DNA from: Voacanga thouarsii
Lineage: Eukaryota; Streptophyta; Magnoliopsida; Gentianales; Apocynaceae
Length of the DNA stretch: 64,000 bases
Assembly: GCA_026120185.1 (NCBI GenBank)
Contig: JANUWF010000008.1
Span: 1,860,001 to 1,924,000 of the forward strand
Reading direction: 5' to 3'
Position 1 is the first letter of the stretch; the number at the start of each line of letters is the position of its first letter. Positions 12,751 through 26,064 of the stretch are shown here, in pieces. The notes below the pieces were generated by a model. That model ran no database searches, was not told where the DNA came from, and saw only the letters and a list, made by a program, of their open reading frames with translations. Both the position numbers and the translations under genes were made by a program.

Positions 12751-14442
12751 TGTTAGTGTTATGCCCTAGAGGCAATCACTTGTACATTGTATATGACACA
12801 TTTTATTTTAATAAAAGGCATTATTTATCTTACAGTTTCTTTTGTTTACTTTTAAGTAATATAACTGTTCGATAAAGTCCTTAGTACAACACTGTGTTAA
12901 GGAAATCATGATATGAGATTCCTACTACACTATATAGTATTAATACTTAAATAATCCCTAGTTATAGTATTAATGAGACGGAACATCATTAATGCGTTAA
13001 GACTAGCATGTGTTAGACTTTTTGATTTGATCAGGTGGTGGTTCTCATATCCGTGAGTATTGAGATACACAAAGTTAACACATGGATGCTTGTTAATGGA
13101 ACAAGTTCATTGGATAACCTAACTTTGAGATAATCACATGGATAACAATTTAGTGCCAGTGATATAATCTCAATATGGCAAACGTGCAAGTATCCTTAGA
13201 CTTGAGATCTCCAAAGTACTTTATTTGCTGAGCATTGTACTTTGATTCCAATCTCTGGAGCTCGATCGAGGGCCGCCTATGGCATGGATATTAGGTACAT
13301 TGTGAGATAAATGAAAGTAGTTGAGACGGTCAATAAAGGATTCACCACTACTAATAGTAGGGGCGAATATCTCACGGCCACTTGTAGGAATTACTACTCA
13401 AGAAATCCTTGGCCAAGGTATATATGTATTGAAAATAGTTCCAATTGATACACATCTAGAGTAGTGGATTCCTGGTATAAGTACTATTATATTTAGGTTA
13501 GACTTAATTCTGGAGGGAGTTGACACTAATTCCGTACTTCAAACCGAATAAGATATTGTATGGTGAAAGGAGTTAATTGCACTGAAGTTTGTTATTGAAG
13601 GGTTCATGTCAAGCCACTTGACTTCCTGGACTCTTAGGTGGTCATGATGTGTTGCTAGATACCGCTCATGATCTGGGAATATGGGTTTATTAATTGATGA
13701 ATTAATAAACTAATAATAGGATTAATTCTAATTAATTATGGATTATTAATCTCAAAGACGTTTGGATGAATTCATGTTCTCTACCAATTGACTGGAAAAC
13801 CTAATAGATCACACACAATAGAGGATTATATACTAAAGGTGTTATTTGATAACATAGTGGTGTTAATTGAGAGAAAGAGAAGTTGTTGTGGATAAATTAT
13901 AATTAGTTATAATTTATGGTCTAAATTGTAATTGTGAGAACTTGAAGTTTCCAATTACAATTAGGGAATTCTAATAGGATTAGAATTCTTAGTTTTGATA
14001 GGGGATTTTCGTGTAACATTTAGATGAGATACAAGAAACCCTAGCTAGATGATTAACACACAAAAAACAACAGCTACGATCTTCTCTCTCTCTCTCTCTC
14101 GTTGCTCTTGAAGCAAACAACCCTAGCTGCCATCTTTTTCTGCTAGCATAAGAAATTTTGGTACTTGAGTATTCCTCTGTGTAGATTACTGTTAGAGATA
14201 ATCACACACTGTGATTATAGTGGTTAGACGTTCAACTCATGTGGAGGCTAATCAAGAGGATTGATAGATCGCGCCACAACTTGAAGAAGAAATTTTTGTT
14301 CTTCGGACGATCGAACAATGGTAAAAAGCTGCTACCTTTATTATCTTTATGTCTTGTTTTCCACACATAGGCGGGTCCTGTGATTGTATCTCATTTTATT
14401 TTCCGCTGCGCCGTATAGGATTCGAGCCTGAGATACCCAACA
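12751..14442 (+). mobile_element. Solo LTR, family D, copy D1
   Basis: Starts TGTTAGTGTTATGCCCTAG and ends GAGATACCCAACA. Close copies occur at 21043-27044 and 46009-47729, all on the plus strand and about 1.7 kb long. The flanks ATTCA (12746-12750) and GTTCA (14443-14447) agree at 4 of 5 positions, fitting a decayed target duplication. It has a (CT)n tract at 14082-14101 and no internal domain, PBS or PPT. The TGTT...AACA ends and related starts in families E and B suggest a copia-type LTR (inference). Confidence 0.85.
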
Positions 14443-14630
14443 GTTCATTGGTGTAGTTGCGTCCACTATAATAATACAATTGTAAGCAGTATGTACTTTC
14501 CATAATCATCGCTTCTCTAAATTCTACTCACATGCAATATCTAAATACCCCTTGTAACCCAATTATTCTAGCCCAAAATTAAAGTACAAATATGCCACGT
14601 ACTAAAAATAAGTAAATTCATATAGCATGC
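14443..14630 (-). other. Chromovirus-1 internal fragment, unassigned
   Basis: A 188-bp remainder of the chromovirus interior trapped between D1 and Copia-C. I see no readable domain in either strand. Confidence 0.5.
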
Positions 14631-15828
14631 TATTAGCCCTAGGGGCTTTCTCTTATGTTTTGATTTATGACAAACGTTGATATGAACTAACTTGGGTAAT
14701 CTATATGTAATAGGACATGTTTAACCTCTGTTCTTCTAAGGCATTCAGATATGATTGTTAGGTAACTCTTCAGTAATAGAATTCAAGTATAAAAGATAAA
14801 AAAGAAGATCAAAGTATTTGGGTTTGCATACCAAGAAGTCCTTATAGAAGAACTTTAGACTAAGAAGTGTTATTAAGGTATTTCTATTAATTCCTATGTT
14901 TCTTTACCTTTTGATTCAATTGATTTTTACCTTAAAGCACACAAAGAAAAAGATTTCAGAGTTTTAAAAATCTCAGAATTTTGAATTGAGTAGTTTAGAT
15001 GTTTCTATATCCAAAAAATTCATCCAAAATCCTGTAAACTGTGTTGAAATGTTTCTGCCTGAAAAAAGTGCCATTTTGAACTTACCTTTTGGATGCATCG
15101 TTGTCTGAAACCTGAGTCCAAAACACAGATGAATTTAACAGAAAAATTATAGCCATTTTATAGCCGTTAACATTTTACATTTTGGCTCTATAAATAGCCT
15201 CTAAGCAAGATTAGACCGAAGATTTTTGTAACATTCTTCTAAGAAACACTATTGCTCAACGTTTATAAAAATCTCCTTTTATCAAGTGATGCAAAGTGAA
15301 TTCATATTGTGTTAAAGGTAAAAGTGTTTATACTTTGTACCTTAGTGAACATCTACTCAAATAAGTGAGCTTTTACTGTTCTATCGTGATTCAATCTTCT
15401 GTGTAGTACAAGGTTGTGGTGTAAAACCCATTTGGGGTGAACATTGTTGTGATTGTTTGATTAAGAGGTTTTGGAAAACCTTGTGTGGTGATCCTCTCTT
15501 GTATATGGTACAATTTGATTTTATTAAGTGGAGTAAATAAAATCTGGTTGAAAATCCTTAAGTGTGAGCTTAAGGTAATAGACGTAGATCTTGGTAGATC
15601 GAACCACTATACATACTGTGTCTCATTTCTTTTCTTTCATCATTAATTACATTGCATTTCCATCTTTAGTTTGAATCTGGATATTTATCAAAAAGTTCTT
15701 AGATAGCTTTCTTTGTCACCATAAAGTTGGTCCAAGAAACTTGATGATCATTGTTATTCTGCATATCAGACAATTTGATAATTTTTAGCTTGCCAAAAAC
15801 CTTATTCACCCCCCTCTAAGGTTTTTCG
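14631..15828 (+). repeat. Copia-C 5' LTR
   Basis: Matches 30052-31258. It begins TATTAGCCC where the 3' copy has TGTTAGCCC, and ends TTTTTCG where the 3' copy ends TTTTTCA, so both terminal dinucleotides of this copy have mutated. By eye the first ~160 bases differ from the 3' LTR at roughly one site in sixteen. Confidence 0.92.
15189..15196 (+). promoter_or_regulatory. Putative TATA box, Copia-C 5' LTR
   Basis: TATAAATA in a conserved context (GGCTCTATAAATAGCC), present at the same place in the 3' LTR (30598-30605). It lies about 640 bp before the LTR end, so transcription would start near 15220. Confidence 0.55.
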
Positions 15829-15830
15829 TT

Positions 15831-15842
15831 TGGTATCAGAGC
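15831..15842 (+). promoter_or_regulatory. Copia-C primer binding site (tRNA-iMet type)
   Basis: TGGTATCAGAGC, two bases after the 5' LTR. This is the plant initiator-methionine tRNA complement that primes minus-strand synthesis in most plant LTR elements. Confidence 0.9.
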
Positions 15843-15888
15843 TTGGTCTACATATTCTTGGTTTAACAATCTTGTAGAAAAGATCTTC

Positions 15889-17690
15889 ATGGCAAGCTCA
15901 TCCTCTCTTCCATATGTTGAAGGATCTTCAACAAACCGTCCTCTTTTGTTCAATAGAAACAACTATACATTTTGGAAAACTAGAATGAAATTTATGTGTA
16001 TTCTATCAACTTTGAGTTATGGAGTTTGATAGAAAATGGTCCTTTTATTCCATCAAAAATTATTGATGGCATAAAATTACCTAAACAGAATGATGAGTTT
16101 AGTATAGAAGACAATGCTAAGATGACTTTAAATTTTCAAGCTATGAACATTTTATGTTGTGCACTAGATGCGACTGAATACAAGCGAGTTAGTGGTTGTG
16201 ATTAGCCCATGAAATGTGGAGATTACTTGAAGTCACCCATGAGGGGACAAACCAAGTCTAAAAATCAAAACTGGGGCTTCTGATTTATGATTATGAATTA
16301 TTTACAATGAAGCCGAATGAAAGCATCACTGATATGTTCACAAGATTCACTAATATCTCAAATGGTCTCAAAGCCTACAGGAAGGTTTATTCCTTTAGGG
16401 AACAAAACCGCAAAATTGTAGATGTCTTACCAAAAAGCTAGTAGCCTAAAACTCTTGCTGTAGAAGAATCCAAGGATTTAAAATCCTTACCAACCGAAGA
16501 GCTAATCGGGTCTCTTCTAACTCATAAGATGAAACTTAAAAGATTTCATGAATCTGATGATCATGATAGAGGCAAAAAGGGAATAGCATTGAAAGTTGAA
16601 AATGAAGATGAAGAAATAAGTCTATCGAAAAGCAGTGAGGGTATGGAAATGGACAATGAAGATTTGGCTATGATAGCAAAAAAATTCAGAAGAATGTTCA
16701 ACAAAGGGAACTACAAAAGAGGAAAGAAGTTCGTGAGAAAGAAAGGACAAATCCCAATATTCAAACCTCAATGTTATGAATGAAAAAGCACTGATCACTT
16801 CATTGCCGATTGTCCTGTTGCAAAAGGTAAGGAAGGAAGAACATTTAAGAAGAAGAAAGATTTGAAGGCAAAGAAAGGTAAAGGATTGATGGGAACTTGG
16901 GACTTAAATGAAACTGAGTCTAAAGATAGAGATTCTGAAAATGAAACTGCCAACATATGCTTTATGGCCTTGGAAAATGAGGTAAACTCTTTTACATCTA
17001 ATTTCATGTCAAAATCGCTTATATCTATGACCGAAAAGCATGACGATCTGAATGAGCTGTTAAGTGATATGTTTCATGAATTAAAAAAATTGTCCAGAAA
17101 AAATAAAGAAACGAAGTTGAAGATTAAATGTTTGATGGAAGAGAACGAAATATTGTTAAATGATAACAAAATGTCTCTTGAGTCACATATGTGTGCTATC
17201 ATTGAGAAAGATGTGATCATGGCTGCTTTGCAATATGCATCTTGGGAAAATAAAAATTTGTGTGATAGAATTCAAACTCTTGAAAGTATGGTTAGCACTT
17301 TTAATGACATAAAAAATAGAGTCAATGATCTTACCACTTGTATTGAAAAATTCACAAATGGTAAAAGCAATCTGGAAAAGTTACTCAGAACACAACATCA
17401 AATTGGAAATTGAAATGGCTTAGGATATAGACATGAGGATAAGAACAAAATTTACAAGCCTAGATTTCTTTATGCTAGAAATCAAAATGGCTTAGGATAT
17501 GAACATGAGAATAAGAACAAAAATAACATGTCTCAATATTTTAAATCTGCCTTATGTTACAAAACACATAAAGCTTGCACATATTGTGAAAAATCGGGAC
17601 ATATAGTTTCAAGATGTCTTATTAAAAGAAAAGTGGAATCTTGTGGAACAACATTCTAGAAAATCAAAAGAAATGTTACTAACCTTCATA
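15889..17690 (+). pseudogene. Copia-C gag (capsid/nucleocapsid), broken
   Basis: Gag packages the element RNA into cytoplasmic particles. The start is the ATG at 15889 (MASSSSLPYVEGSSTNRPLL), 47 bp after the PBS. A frameshift near 15995 moves to the frame FELWSLIENGPF, and further shifts follow (MKPNESITDMFTRFTN; KTLAVEESKDLKSLPTEELI). A basic stretch precedes a first zinc knuckle at 16772-16813 (CYE, stop, KSTDHFIADC: the second Cys is now TGA). A Lys/Glu-rich, probably coiled-coil segment (about 17030-17410) follows, then an intact second CCHC knuckle at 17576-17617 (CTYCEKSGHIVSRC). Two knuckles and a long C-terminal coil fit Sirevirus gag. Confidence 0.8.
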
Positions 17691-17930
17691 GACCCAAGAA
17701 TGTGTGGGTACCAAAAATCATTCCTCCTTCTCATGTATCAGCACAATCTTTGAGCTTCACCAAGTGGTTCTTGGACAATAGTTGTTCAAGACACATGATT
17801 GGAAATGCAGCTTTGTTAGAGGATATAAGAGCACAAATGAATGATTTGTTACATTTGGAGACAAGAAGAAAGGAAAGATTCTTGGCATTGGTAATATTGG
17901 TAAAGGTTCCTTAACCATTATAAAATACGT
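17691..17930 (+). pseudogene. Copia-C protease domain
   Basis: The aspartic protease matures the polyprotein. WVPK at about 17705 is followed by WFLDNSCSRHMIGN at about 17763-17806. Copia proteases normally read LDSGCSRHMTG, so the catalytic Asp is present but Ser-Gly has become Asn-Ser, which should disable the active site. The frame runs 17702-17914 and stops where integrase homology begins in another frame. Confidence 0.75.
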
Positions 17931-19225
17931 TTTACTTATTGATGATTTGAAATATAACTTGCTTAGAATTAGCCAACTATGTGGTAATGGATGTAAAGTC
18001 ATATTTTAAAAGGATTCTTGTTCTATAATTAACAGCGCAAATCTTGAAACAATTTTTACTGCCAAACGATTGGAAATGTATATGTGTTTTATCTAAATGA
18101 CCTTATAACTAATGGTATTTGATACCTATCCATACATGACAATGATTGTTATCTTTGGCATAGAAGATTAGGTCAGGTATCTTTTGATTTGCTAAATAAA
18201 TTGTCTTCAAAAGAGATTGTTAGGGGACTGCAAAAAATAAAGTTTGATAAAAGCAAAATTTGTAATGCATGTCAGTTTGGGAAAAAATCAAAACATCTTT
18301 TAAACCAAAGAAAATGATTTCAACCTCAAAACCACTCGAATTAATTCATATGGATTTGTTTGGACCAATGAGGACTGTCAGTCTTACAGGTAAAAAGTAA
18401 GCATATGAATTTGTTGATGATTTTTCTAGATTCACTTGGACTTTATTTCTTGGACAAAAGGATGAAGCCTTTTCTGAATTTTTGAAACTAATTAAACGCG
18501 TCCAAAGCTTGATTGGATGCAAACTAATTTCTATTAGAAGTGATAATGGCAAAGAATTTTGCAACAGTGAATTTACTCACTTCTGTGATGAAAATGGAGT
18601 CTTTCACAATTTTTCATCAGCAAAAACCCCTCAACAAAATAGTGTTATTGAAAGAAAAATTCGTACTTTGCAAGAAATGGCTAGATCAATGCTTTGTGAA
18701 AATGCCCTTCCAAAATATTTTTGGACTGAAACTATTAATACAGCTTGCTATATAGTAAACCGAGTTATGCTAAGACCGTTTTTGAGAAAAACTCCTTTTG
18801 AACTTTTATTTGACAAAACTTCACCTCTCTCTTATTTTAAGGTGTTTGGATGTAAATGTTTTATCCTAAATACCCGCGATAATCTTGAAAATTTTGACAG
18901 CAAGTCCAATAAAGCCATATTTCTTGGATACTTTTTCAATAAAAAGGCATATAGAGTATACAACAAAAGAACTCTTTGTGTGGAAGAATTCGCCAATGTT
19001 GTGTTTTATGAATCTAACATTTATACTTCAAAAAGAGATGATGATGATGTAGGAAGTTCAAAAGAAGTGATAGATCAACTCAAAGCTCCACTGCTAGATA
19101 CTCATGCAAAAGAAGAAGAAATTGAAGAGCTGCAAGCTGAACAAGAAAAAGAAAAAACTGAAGATTCTACGAATCAACAATTAACAAAAGACTGGAAATA
19201 CAAAATAGATCATCCCAAAGAATAA
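17931..19225 (+). pseudogene. Copia-C integrase
   Basis: The integrase joins element DNA to the chromosome. The zinc-binding part reads WHRRLGQVSFDLLNKL with ICNACQFGKKSK at about 18155-18290; the second His of the usual WHRRLGHVS is Gln. The catalytic triad is visible as MDLFGPM (about 18351), RSDNGKEF (about 18535) and PQQNSVIERK (about 18630). The frame 18482-19225 is open and runs through the C-terminal words FKVFGCKCFILNT and KAIFLGYF, then an acidic Glu/Lys-rich linker towards RT. Stops occur upstream at 18010 and 18399. Confidence 0.85.
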
Positions 19226-20300
19226 ATCATTGGTGATCCAAACTATGGAGTTAAAACTAGACAGTACTTTATTGACAACTTTGCTCTTCTTTCAAATATT
19301 GAACCTAGCTGTATTGATATTACATTGTATGATGAATTTTGGATTATTGCTATGCAAGAAGAATTAAACCAATTTGAAAGAAATCAAGTTTGGAAACTTG
19401 TCCCTAGACCTCTTGATCGTCCTGTTATTAGTACCAAATGGGTATTTAGAAATAAACTTGATAAAAATAGGGCTGTGATTAGAAATAAAGCTAGATTAGG
19501 CATCCAAGGATTTAATCAAGAAGAAGGTATTGATTATGATGAGACATTCACTCCTGTCGCTAGACTAGAATCCATAAGAATGCTTCTTGCCTTTGCATCC
19601 TTCAAAAATTTCATGCTCTACCAAATAGATGTTAAGAGTGCATTCCTAAATGGTTTTATTGAGGAGGAAGTATATGTTGAACAACCTTCTGGTTTTATTC
19701 ATGAACACTTTCCAAATCACGTTTTCAAACTTTCTAAAGCTCTTTATGGATTAAAAGCAAGCTCCAAGAGCTTGGTATGAGAGACTTAGTGGTTTCTTGA
19801 TTTCAAAAGGTTTCTTTAGAGGTTTAATTGATATCACCATGTTCATCAAATCTGATAATTCTGGTAATCTACTAATTGTTCAAATCTATGTTGATGATAT
19901 CATTTTTTGTGCTACTAACGACTCTTTGTGCAAGTTGTTTGCTAAGACTATGCAGCAAGAATTCGAAATAAGTATGATAGGAGAACTAAGCCTCTTCCTT
20001 GGACTACAAATTAAGAAAACCAAGGATGGAATCTTCATAAATCAAGCTAAGTATGCCAAGGAGTTGCTCAAGAGATTTGGAATGAATGAAGCAAAAGAAA
20101 TCTACACACCTATAAGTACTTCTATAAAATTTGATCAAGATGAAAAGGGTAAGAAAGTAGATGAACATAAGTATAGAGGTATGATTGGAAGTCTACTCTA
20201 TCTTACTACTAGCCGACCAGACATTATGTTTTCAGTATGTCTTTGTGGTCATTTTCAATCTTATCCAAAGGAATCACATCTATGTGCAGTAAAATGCATA
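19226..20300 (+). pseudogene. Copia-C reverse transcriptase
   Basis: RT copies element RNA into DNA. Frame 19325-19780 carries WKLVPRPLDRPVISTKWVFR, GIDYDETFTPVARLESIRML and QIDVKSAFLNGFIEEEVYVE. A frameshift at about 19770 leads to 19797-20306 with the catalytic box YVDDI at 19887-19901, FLGLQIKKT and GMIGSLLYLTTSRPDIMFSV. Only the single shift and the 5' stop separate the two halves, so RT is the best-preserved part of the element. Usual copia length. Confidence 0.9.
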
Positions 20301-20876
20301 CTCTGATATCTAATTGGCAAATATGATTATGGCTTATGGTATCCTCACACTAACACATTTGATCTTAAAGGATATACCGATGCAGATTATACAGGCTGTA
20401 AAGTTGAAAGACACTCTTGGACACTCTGATATACAGGCTAAAACGCTTGTAGATTATACAGGCTGTAAAGTAGCCATTGTCAATTTCTTGGACACTCTCT
20501 TGTGTCATGGCACAGTAAAAAGCAGGCGTGTGTATCCTTATCCACTACTGAGGCTGAATACATTGCAACTGGCAATTGTTGTGCTCAAATTTTGTGGATG
20601 AAGAATACATTGCTAAATTTTAGTCTTAACTTTAATTGCCTATCAATATTATGTGATAATACAAGTGCTATCAATCAAATAAAAAATCATGTTCAACATT
20701 CTAGGACAAAGCATATAGAAGTTAAACATCATTTCATCCTAGATCATATGCTCAAAGGCGATGTATGTGTTGAATATATTTCAATGGATGAACAACTTGC
20801 AGATATCTTTACTAAACCTCCAGTTGAAGAAAGATTCAACAATTTGAGAAGAGGTTTGGAAATTATAAAAATCTGA
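20301..20876 (+). pseudogene. Copia-C RNase H domain
   Basis: The end of pol, broken by at least one frameshift. The region 20314-20500 (YGLWYPHTNTFDLKGYTDAD in shifted frames) contains a short direct duplication around TATACAGGCTGTAAAG, at 20389 and 20455. The clean frame 20502-20876 reads SWHSKKQACVSLSTTEAEY, the ATGNCCAQILWMKNT helix and QLADIFTKPPVEERFNNLR. It is homologous to Copia-A 892-1386. Confidence 0.85.
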
Positions 20877-21042
20877 TAACTAGCCATTTGGCATAAGTCT
20901 TCTTTATTTTGCAGGATCTATGAAGAAAAAGGTTTTAGTGACAGTGTTTGCATCCAAAACATGCCAACAACTGTTTGGACGCAGAATTTTAGTCCAAATC
21001 CCACATCCAAAATGCATTTCTGAAAAAGACTTGTGTAGATGA
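20877..21042 (+). other. Copia-C spacer after pol
   Basis: Non-coding. It contains repeated words GCATCCAAAA (20948) and CATCCAAAATGCATTTCT (21004), also seen at about 29607-29646. The last five bases, GATGA, are the target duplication of the D2 insertion. Confidence 0.5.
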
Positions 21043-21822
21043 TGTTAGTGTTGTGCCCTAGAGGCAATTACTTGTACATTGTATATGACACATTTTATTT
21101 TAATAAAAGGCATTATTTATCTTACAGTTTTTTTTTTTTTTTTGTTTACTTTAAGTAATATAACTATTCGATAAAGTCCCTAGTACAACACTGTGTTAAG
21201 GAAATCATGATATGAGATTCTTACTACACTGGATGGTGTTAGTACTTAAATAGTCCTTAGTCATAGTATTAATGAGACAGGACATCATTAATGCGTTAAG
21301 ACTAACATGTGTTAGACTTCCTGATTTGATCAGGCGGTGGTTCTCATAACTGTGAGTATTGAGATACTCAAAGATAACACATGGATGCTTGTTAATGGAA
21401 CAAGTTCATTGGATGACCTAGCTTTAAGATAATTATATGGATAACTATTTAGTGTCAGTGATATGATCTCAATATAGCAAACGTGCAAGTATCCTTAAAC
21501 TTGAGATCTCCAAGGTACTTTGTTTGTTGAGCTTTGTACTTTGATTCCAATCTATGGAGCACGATCGAGGGCCGCCTATGGGATGGATATTGGGTACATT
21601 GTGAGATAAACGAAAGTAGTTGAGAGGGTCAATAAAGGATTCACCACTCCTAATAGTAGGGGCGAATATCTCACGGTCACTTGTAGGAATTACTACTCGG
21701 AAAGTCCTTGGCCAAGGCGATTGTTTATTGAAAATATTTCCAATTGATATACGTCTAGAGTAATGGATTTCTGGTACAAGTACTATTGTATTCGGACCAG
21801 AATTAATTCTGGAGGGAGTTGA

Positions 21823-23682
21823 TGTGAAACCCCACCTGAAGCCAACCCTAGGGTAATGGGGTCGGGATGCATATCATATTACTTTTCATGAATATACATG
21901 TTTTTGAATGATTTTATGTGCTTTAGAATTATAATTTATAGTCCAGAAGGCTTAGTTATGCTTATTGAGTAGGAATGGTAAAATGGTAATTTTGTTTGAG
22001 GTCAAAATAGGAAGATAACTTGAGGATTAAATAGGAAGAATATTTGGGAGAGAAAATAAGAACAAGAGTTGTTGTGGTTTAGTGGTTAGAGCTTTGGAAT
22101 TATTCTCTAAGGTCTTGAGTTCAAATCCCATCATTTAAGTTTTTGTCATGATTATTTTAATTTAAGATTGGATTTTTCGTCCTTTGCATTCCATAAGTAA
22201 AAATAGGAGTGTTGTCCTAAGGGAGATATGAAGGGAATGTCCTAATCCTATTCTTATATCCTAAAAAGAATTCTTAAGGGATTCATGTCCTTTTATTTCC
22301 TAGCTTACCCTAAATTCTTTACCAATTAAATTCGTTCAATTTATCCAAATCTAAGTTTTGATTCCAGAAAATTCAGCCAGGATTATTGGCCTTTAAATTT
22401 CAAAAATAATTCTTAGAGGTTGGAGATTGGACTGAAAATAGGGAAGGAGTTAAGGAAGGTTCCCAAGAGAAATTAATCTCCATGGTTGGACCTTCAAACT
22501 CCACTCCATAGTGTTCATCTTCTCCATGGAAGAAATCTGAAATTTTTCCAGATTCTTAGGCAGCCTAGCTTTCGAAAATCTTAGCCATCTTCCTTACTCA
22601 ATTGTTGCCAGAAAAATGGCCAACTTATTCAGCTTGAAGACTGAAATTTTTTTTCCAAAAACCGGACTACACAAAGCTGTGCAAACCAGAAAAAAAATTC
22701 TGGACAACTTCCATGCATAGTAGGCCAAAATCAAAGCTATTTCTTCTACCCTTCAAACTAGTAAATTACCTCTGTTTTTCCACCATAAAGAAGGCTGGAA
22801 ACCAGCCTTAAAGGACCCTCAAATACCTCTCCAAACCCTCTGCAAATCGGCTGGAACATTGCAGAAAAACTGCACAACAAATTCCAGCAACCAATTCGAA
22901 ACAACCAGAAAAATTCCAGCCTTACTCTCCTCAAGCCTTGTCCGAAAATCACCTCAAACTTCTGTGAGGTAACCTTTGTTCAGTCATGGACTAAACTCCA
23001 TTACCCTTCCACTAACCTTACATGACTAGACTCCATACCCACTCCTCAAATTTCTCTTACAATCACTCCAATCAAACTTCCATTTGAAGTTCAAAAATTC
23101 CAGCAATTGCTCCATGAAAACACCCTTGGATTAGGCTTCAAAACCAGAAAGTCTCGCACCATTGAACTCAGAAATTCAGCCAGCTTTATAGCTCCTTCAA
23201 CCCTCATTCATTTTAGCAAAACATAGCAAACCAGCCGGCTCCAAAGAACCTCCATCAATAAAACACCATTACCAAATCCTTTACCTTAAAATACTCCTTA
23301 AATTTCTCCATTTGAATTTCTAACAATTAGATTTTTCTCTCCTCCCTAATCTAAAAATCAAAATCATAGAACTCCCTCAATCATTCGGCCAGCCTCTTCA
23401 AAAATTTGTCCAGCACTTTCTCTCCAATTCTCTCCATTTTCACCAAGAACACACACTACCTTTCTTCAAGCCTAAGACCACTCTAAACACCTCCAATCCC
23501 TCCCCAAAACTCCAAAACACGCCTACATACACCCTAGAGTCCATTTCTGGATTTTATAACATCAAATCTCTAAAACAAAAATTTACAATACCAGAATTTT
23601 TCTTGAAGTCTCAAGAACATATCAAGGTAACCAAGAACAACTTTTGTTCATCTTCTTCCCTTCAATCTTTAACATGACATAC

Positions 23683-23746
<64 letters not shown>

Positions 23747-26064
23747 GGCCGAAATGGTTGCTACAATCATGGCTGTTTTCTTTCCCCAAACTTGGACAAT
23801 TCAAGCCTCCAAGCATGTGGATCTCTTTAAATCTTCATCGAGATAGTCATCAACCAAATATTTCTCTTTAGCCTTTCTTTTAAATTCTGGATTCATGTCT
23901 CTTAGATGTTGATAGAAAGGGATAGAATATGATTGGGGATTGAGTATATGCATATGTATGAAGGGGTTGAGATTGAAGCATGAGAATAATTGATCATGAT
24001 TAAGCTTTATGAAACTCCTTGTGGATCGATGCATGTTCTTCATGTCTTAAGAAATTATGAGTGTTTAAGCATGCTAGATGTTATGTCACATTTGGTGAAT
24101 AGAATATTATGTTCTTATCTTCATTGAAGCCATGAATATGATTATGATTAGTAGAGATTTGGCCATATGATAGTAGGTATAGATTTAAGCCTTTGTTCAT
24201 GAATAGAATAGTTTGTTGATTGATGTTGAAGTATATGCTCGTGAATCTTGTTGTCAATAGGAAAATTATAATCATAACCTTGTTGATCTTAGGCTATTTT
24301 GATTAGTAAATTTTAATACCCTAATTAAAATTATTACTATGTTTTCGAAATTCTTAGGAAGTTTTGGAAATAGAATATTAGATGAAATAATGATATTTTG
24401 CTAGTCAAATAAATTATATCTTTTATTAAAAATAATATATATATATATATATATATATAACCTTGCATATAAATAAGTAAAATATTAATGGCCTTGTAGA
24501 CCATATGTTCATGAATACTATTTCTATTTATTTATTATCTCAAAATTTAATAAAATTTATTTATTATTGACTTTATTTATTATTTTCTATCTATTAATTA
24601 TTAAATAAGATATTAGTAATAATTTTTTATTCATTTTACTATCTAAGAATTACCATTTAATAATATCATCTAGGATTTAGGATTCTTCATCAATTAAATC
24701 CTAGTTTACTTATTAAAAACAACACTCAAGATTTATTATTTGAACCTATAACTTTTTAGTAATAGTTTTACAACCCCTAGTTATTTTAACTTATCAAGAT
24801 AGTCTTATTTTATAAAAGCCTTTATCGTCTAGCCTTAAAGCGTAGGACATTAGGGTCATGATTGTAATAAGTTGAACTATGATTAATTATGTAAGCGAAT
24901 ATAGCTTGAGTATAACCATATGACTTGTGTTTACCCCGGGCGGGGTTAGGTCAGCTTTGGAAGATTCTTGAATTTGATCAAGCAAAGGATTAGGTAAGCA
25001 TCTGCATAAACTTATTTGAAGACAAAAGATTTCTATGGCAAGCCAAACGCGGTGTGTATGGGCACTCATTTTGTAAAGGCAATTAAGGACTGTTTCCTCT
25101 CTTGTTTCAGTCAAACAAATCATTTGAAAATCAAACAAGTAATTTTGCTCAAACACTAAACTCTTTCTAAAAACCAACTTTGGCAAGAATTTTAGAAATC
25201 CTTAATTGCTATTTTCAAATAAAGCAATGTATTATTAGTTTTTCCCAAGTGAGACAATCATCGTTGAGTACTCAATAAGGGTAGACTACTAGGACTAGTC
25301 TTTGAAGAGTTAGGGTAAGTCTCTCAGTAGGTGGCCATCTCTGAGGGGTGAGTCCTTCTCGGGTAGGATGCTAGTCCAGTAGGTCATGCCAGTCCGGTAG
25401 GTCATGCCAGTCCGAGCTAGCAAGTTTCAGTCATATGGACTGTGTGTTTTCGGAGTGGACAACCGATAAATTTGGGTGTAGAGAATGAGGAGTATTTCAC
25501 CTGGTAGGTCGATCACCTACCTTTTGTCAGTCTGCATAAAGTGTGGCATTTTGACCGTTATATGGTTATGGGGCCCAACGTGTGGTAACCCATGGCTACC
25601 CATTTGAGTAGTTGTATTAATCATGCACATATACGGTTTGAAAAGCAAAATGCCACTCTTTATTTTTAACCTTATTTATTGCTTGCCAACACTTTCTCTT
25701 GTATAATTTTTACAACTTGCATACATGAACTATTTTACCTGAAACACTCAAAGCACACAGGGCTTACTGAGATTTTTATCTCATCACCTTTTATGCCATG
25801 TTTTCAGGTCGATTCTATTGTAGAGATGAGTAGCTAGATTTGTTGCCTATTTTGAATACTTTATGTTATTTATTTTATGTGTTGTTTTGAGAGATGATAG
25901 TAATCAATTTATTTTGGATTTGTTCCTGAATTTTTGGGTTGTAATAAGGTCAATTTTAAAGTATTGTTTTATTTCCGTTTGTGTGACCTAGTTATAAAGA
26001 CCCTTTACCCTTTGGATGGAGCGACATCCCCGGCTCTGTTGGGCCTAGGTAGTGGGGTGTTACA
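21823..26064 (+). mobile_element. Solo LTR, chromovirus type, nested in D2
   Basis: Begins TGTGAAACCCC and ends GGGGTGTTACA, 4.2 kb, closely related to 6779-11064. The flanks GTTGA (21818-21822) and GTTGG (26065-26069) differ by one base; the uninterrupted D1 sequence at about 13518 reads GTTGACACTAATT, which shows the right copy mutated. It has a long (CT)n at 23687-23743 and an (AT)n at about 24437-24458. A short tandem duplication of CAGTCCGGTAGGTCATGC lies at about 25373-25411. Confidence 0.92.
23687..23743 (+). repeat. (CT)n microsatellite
   Basis: About 28 CT units in the nested chromovirus solo LTR. The related copy at 8674-8706 has a much shorter tract at the same place. Confidence 0.95.

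Noticed and set aside
15831..15842. Possible tRNA gene fragment
   Set aside because: It is a 12-base primer binding site complementary to tRNA-iMet, not a tRNA gene; no cloverleaf surrounds it. The same holds at 32200, 50042 and 57501.
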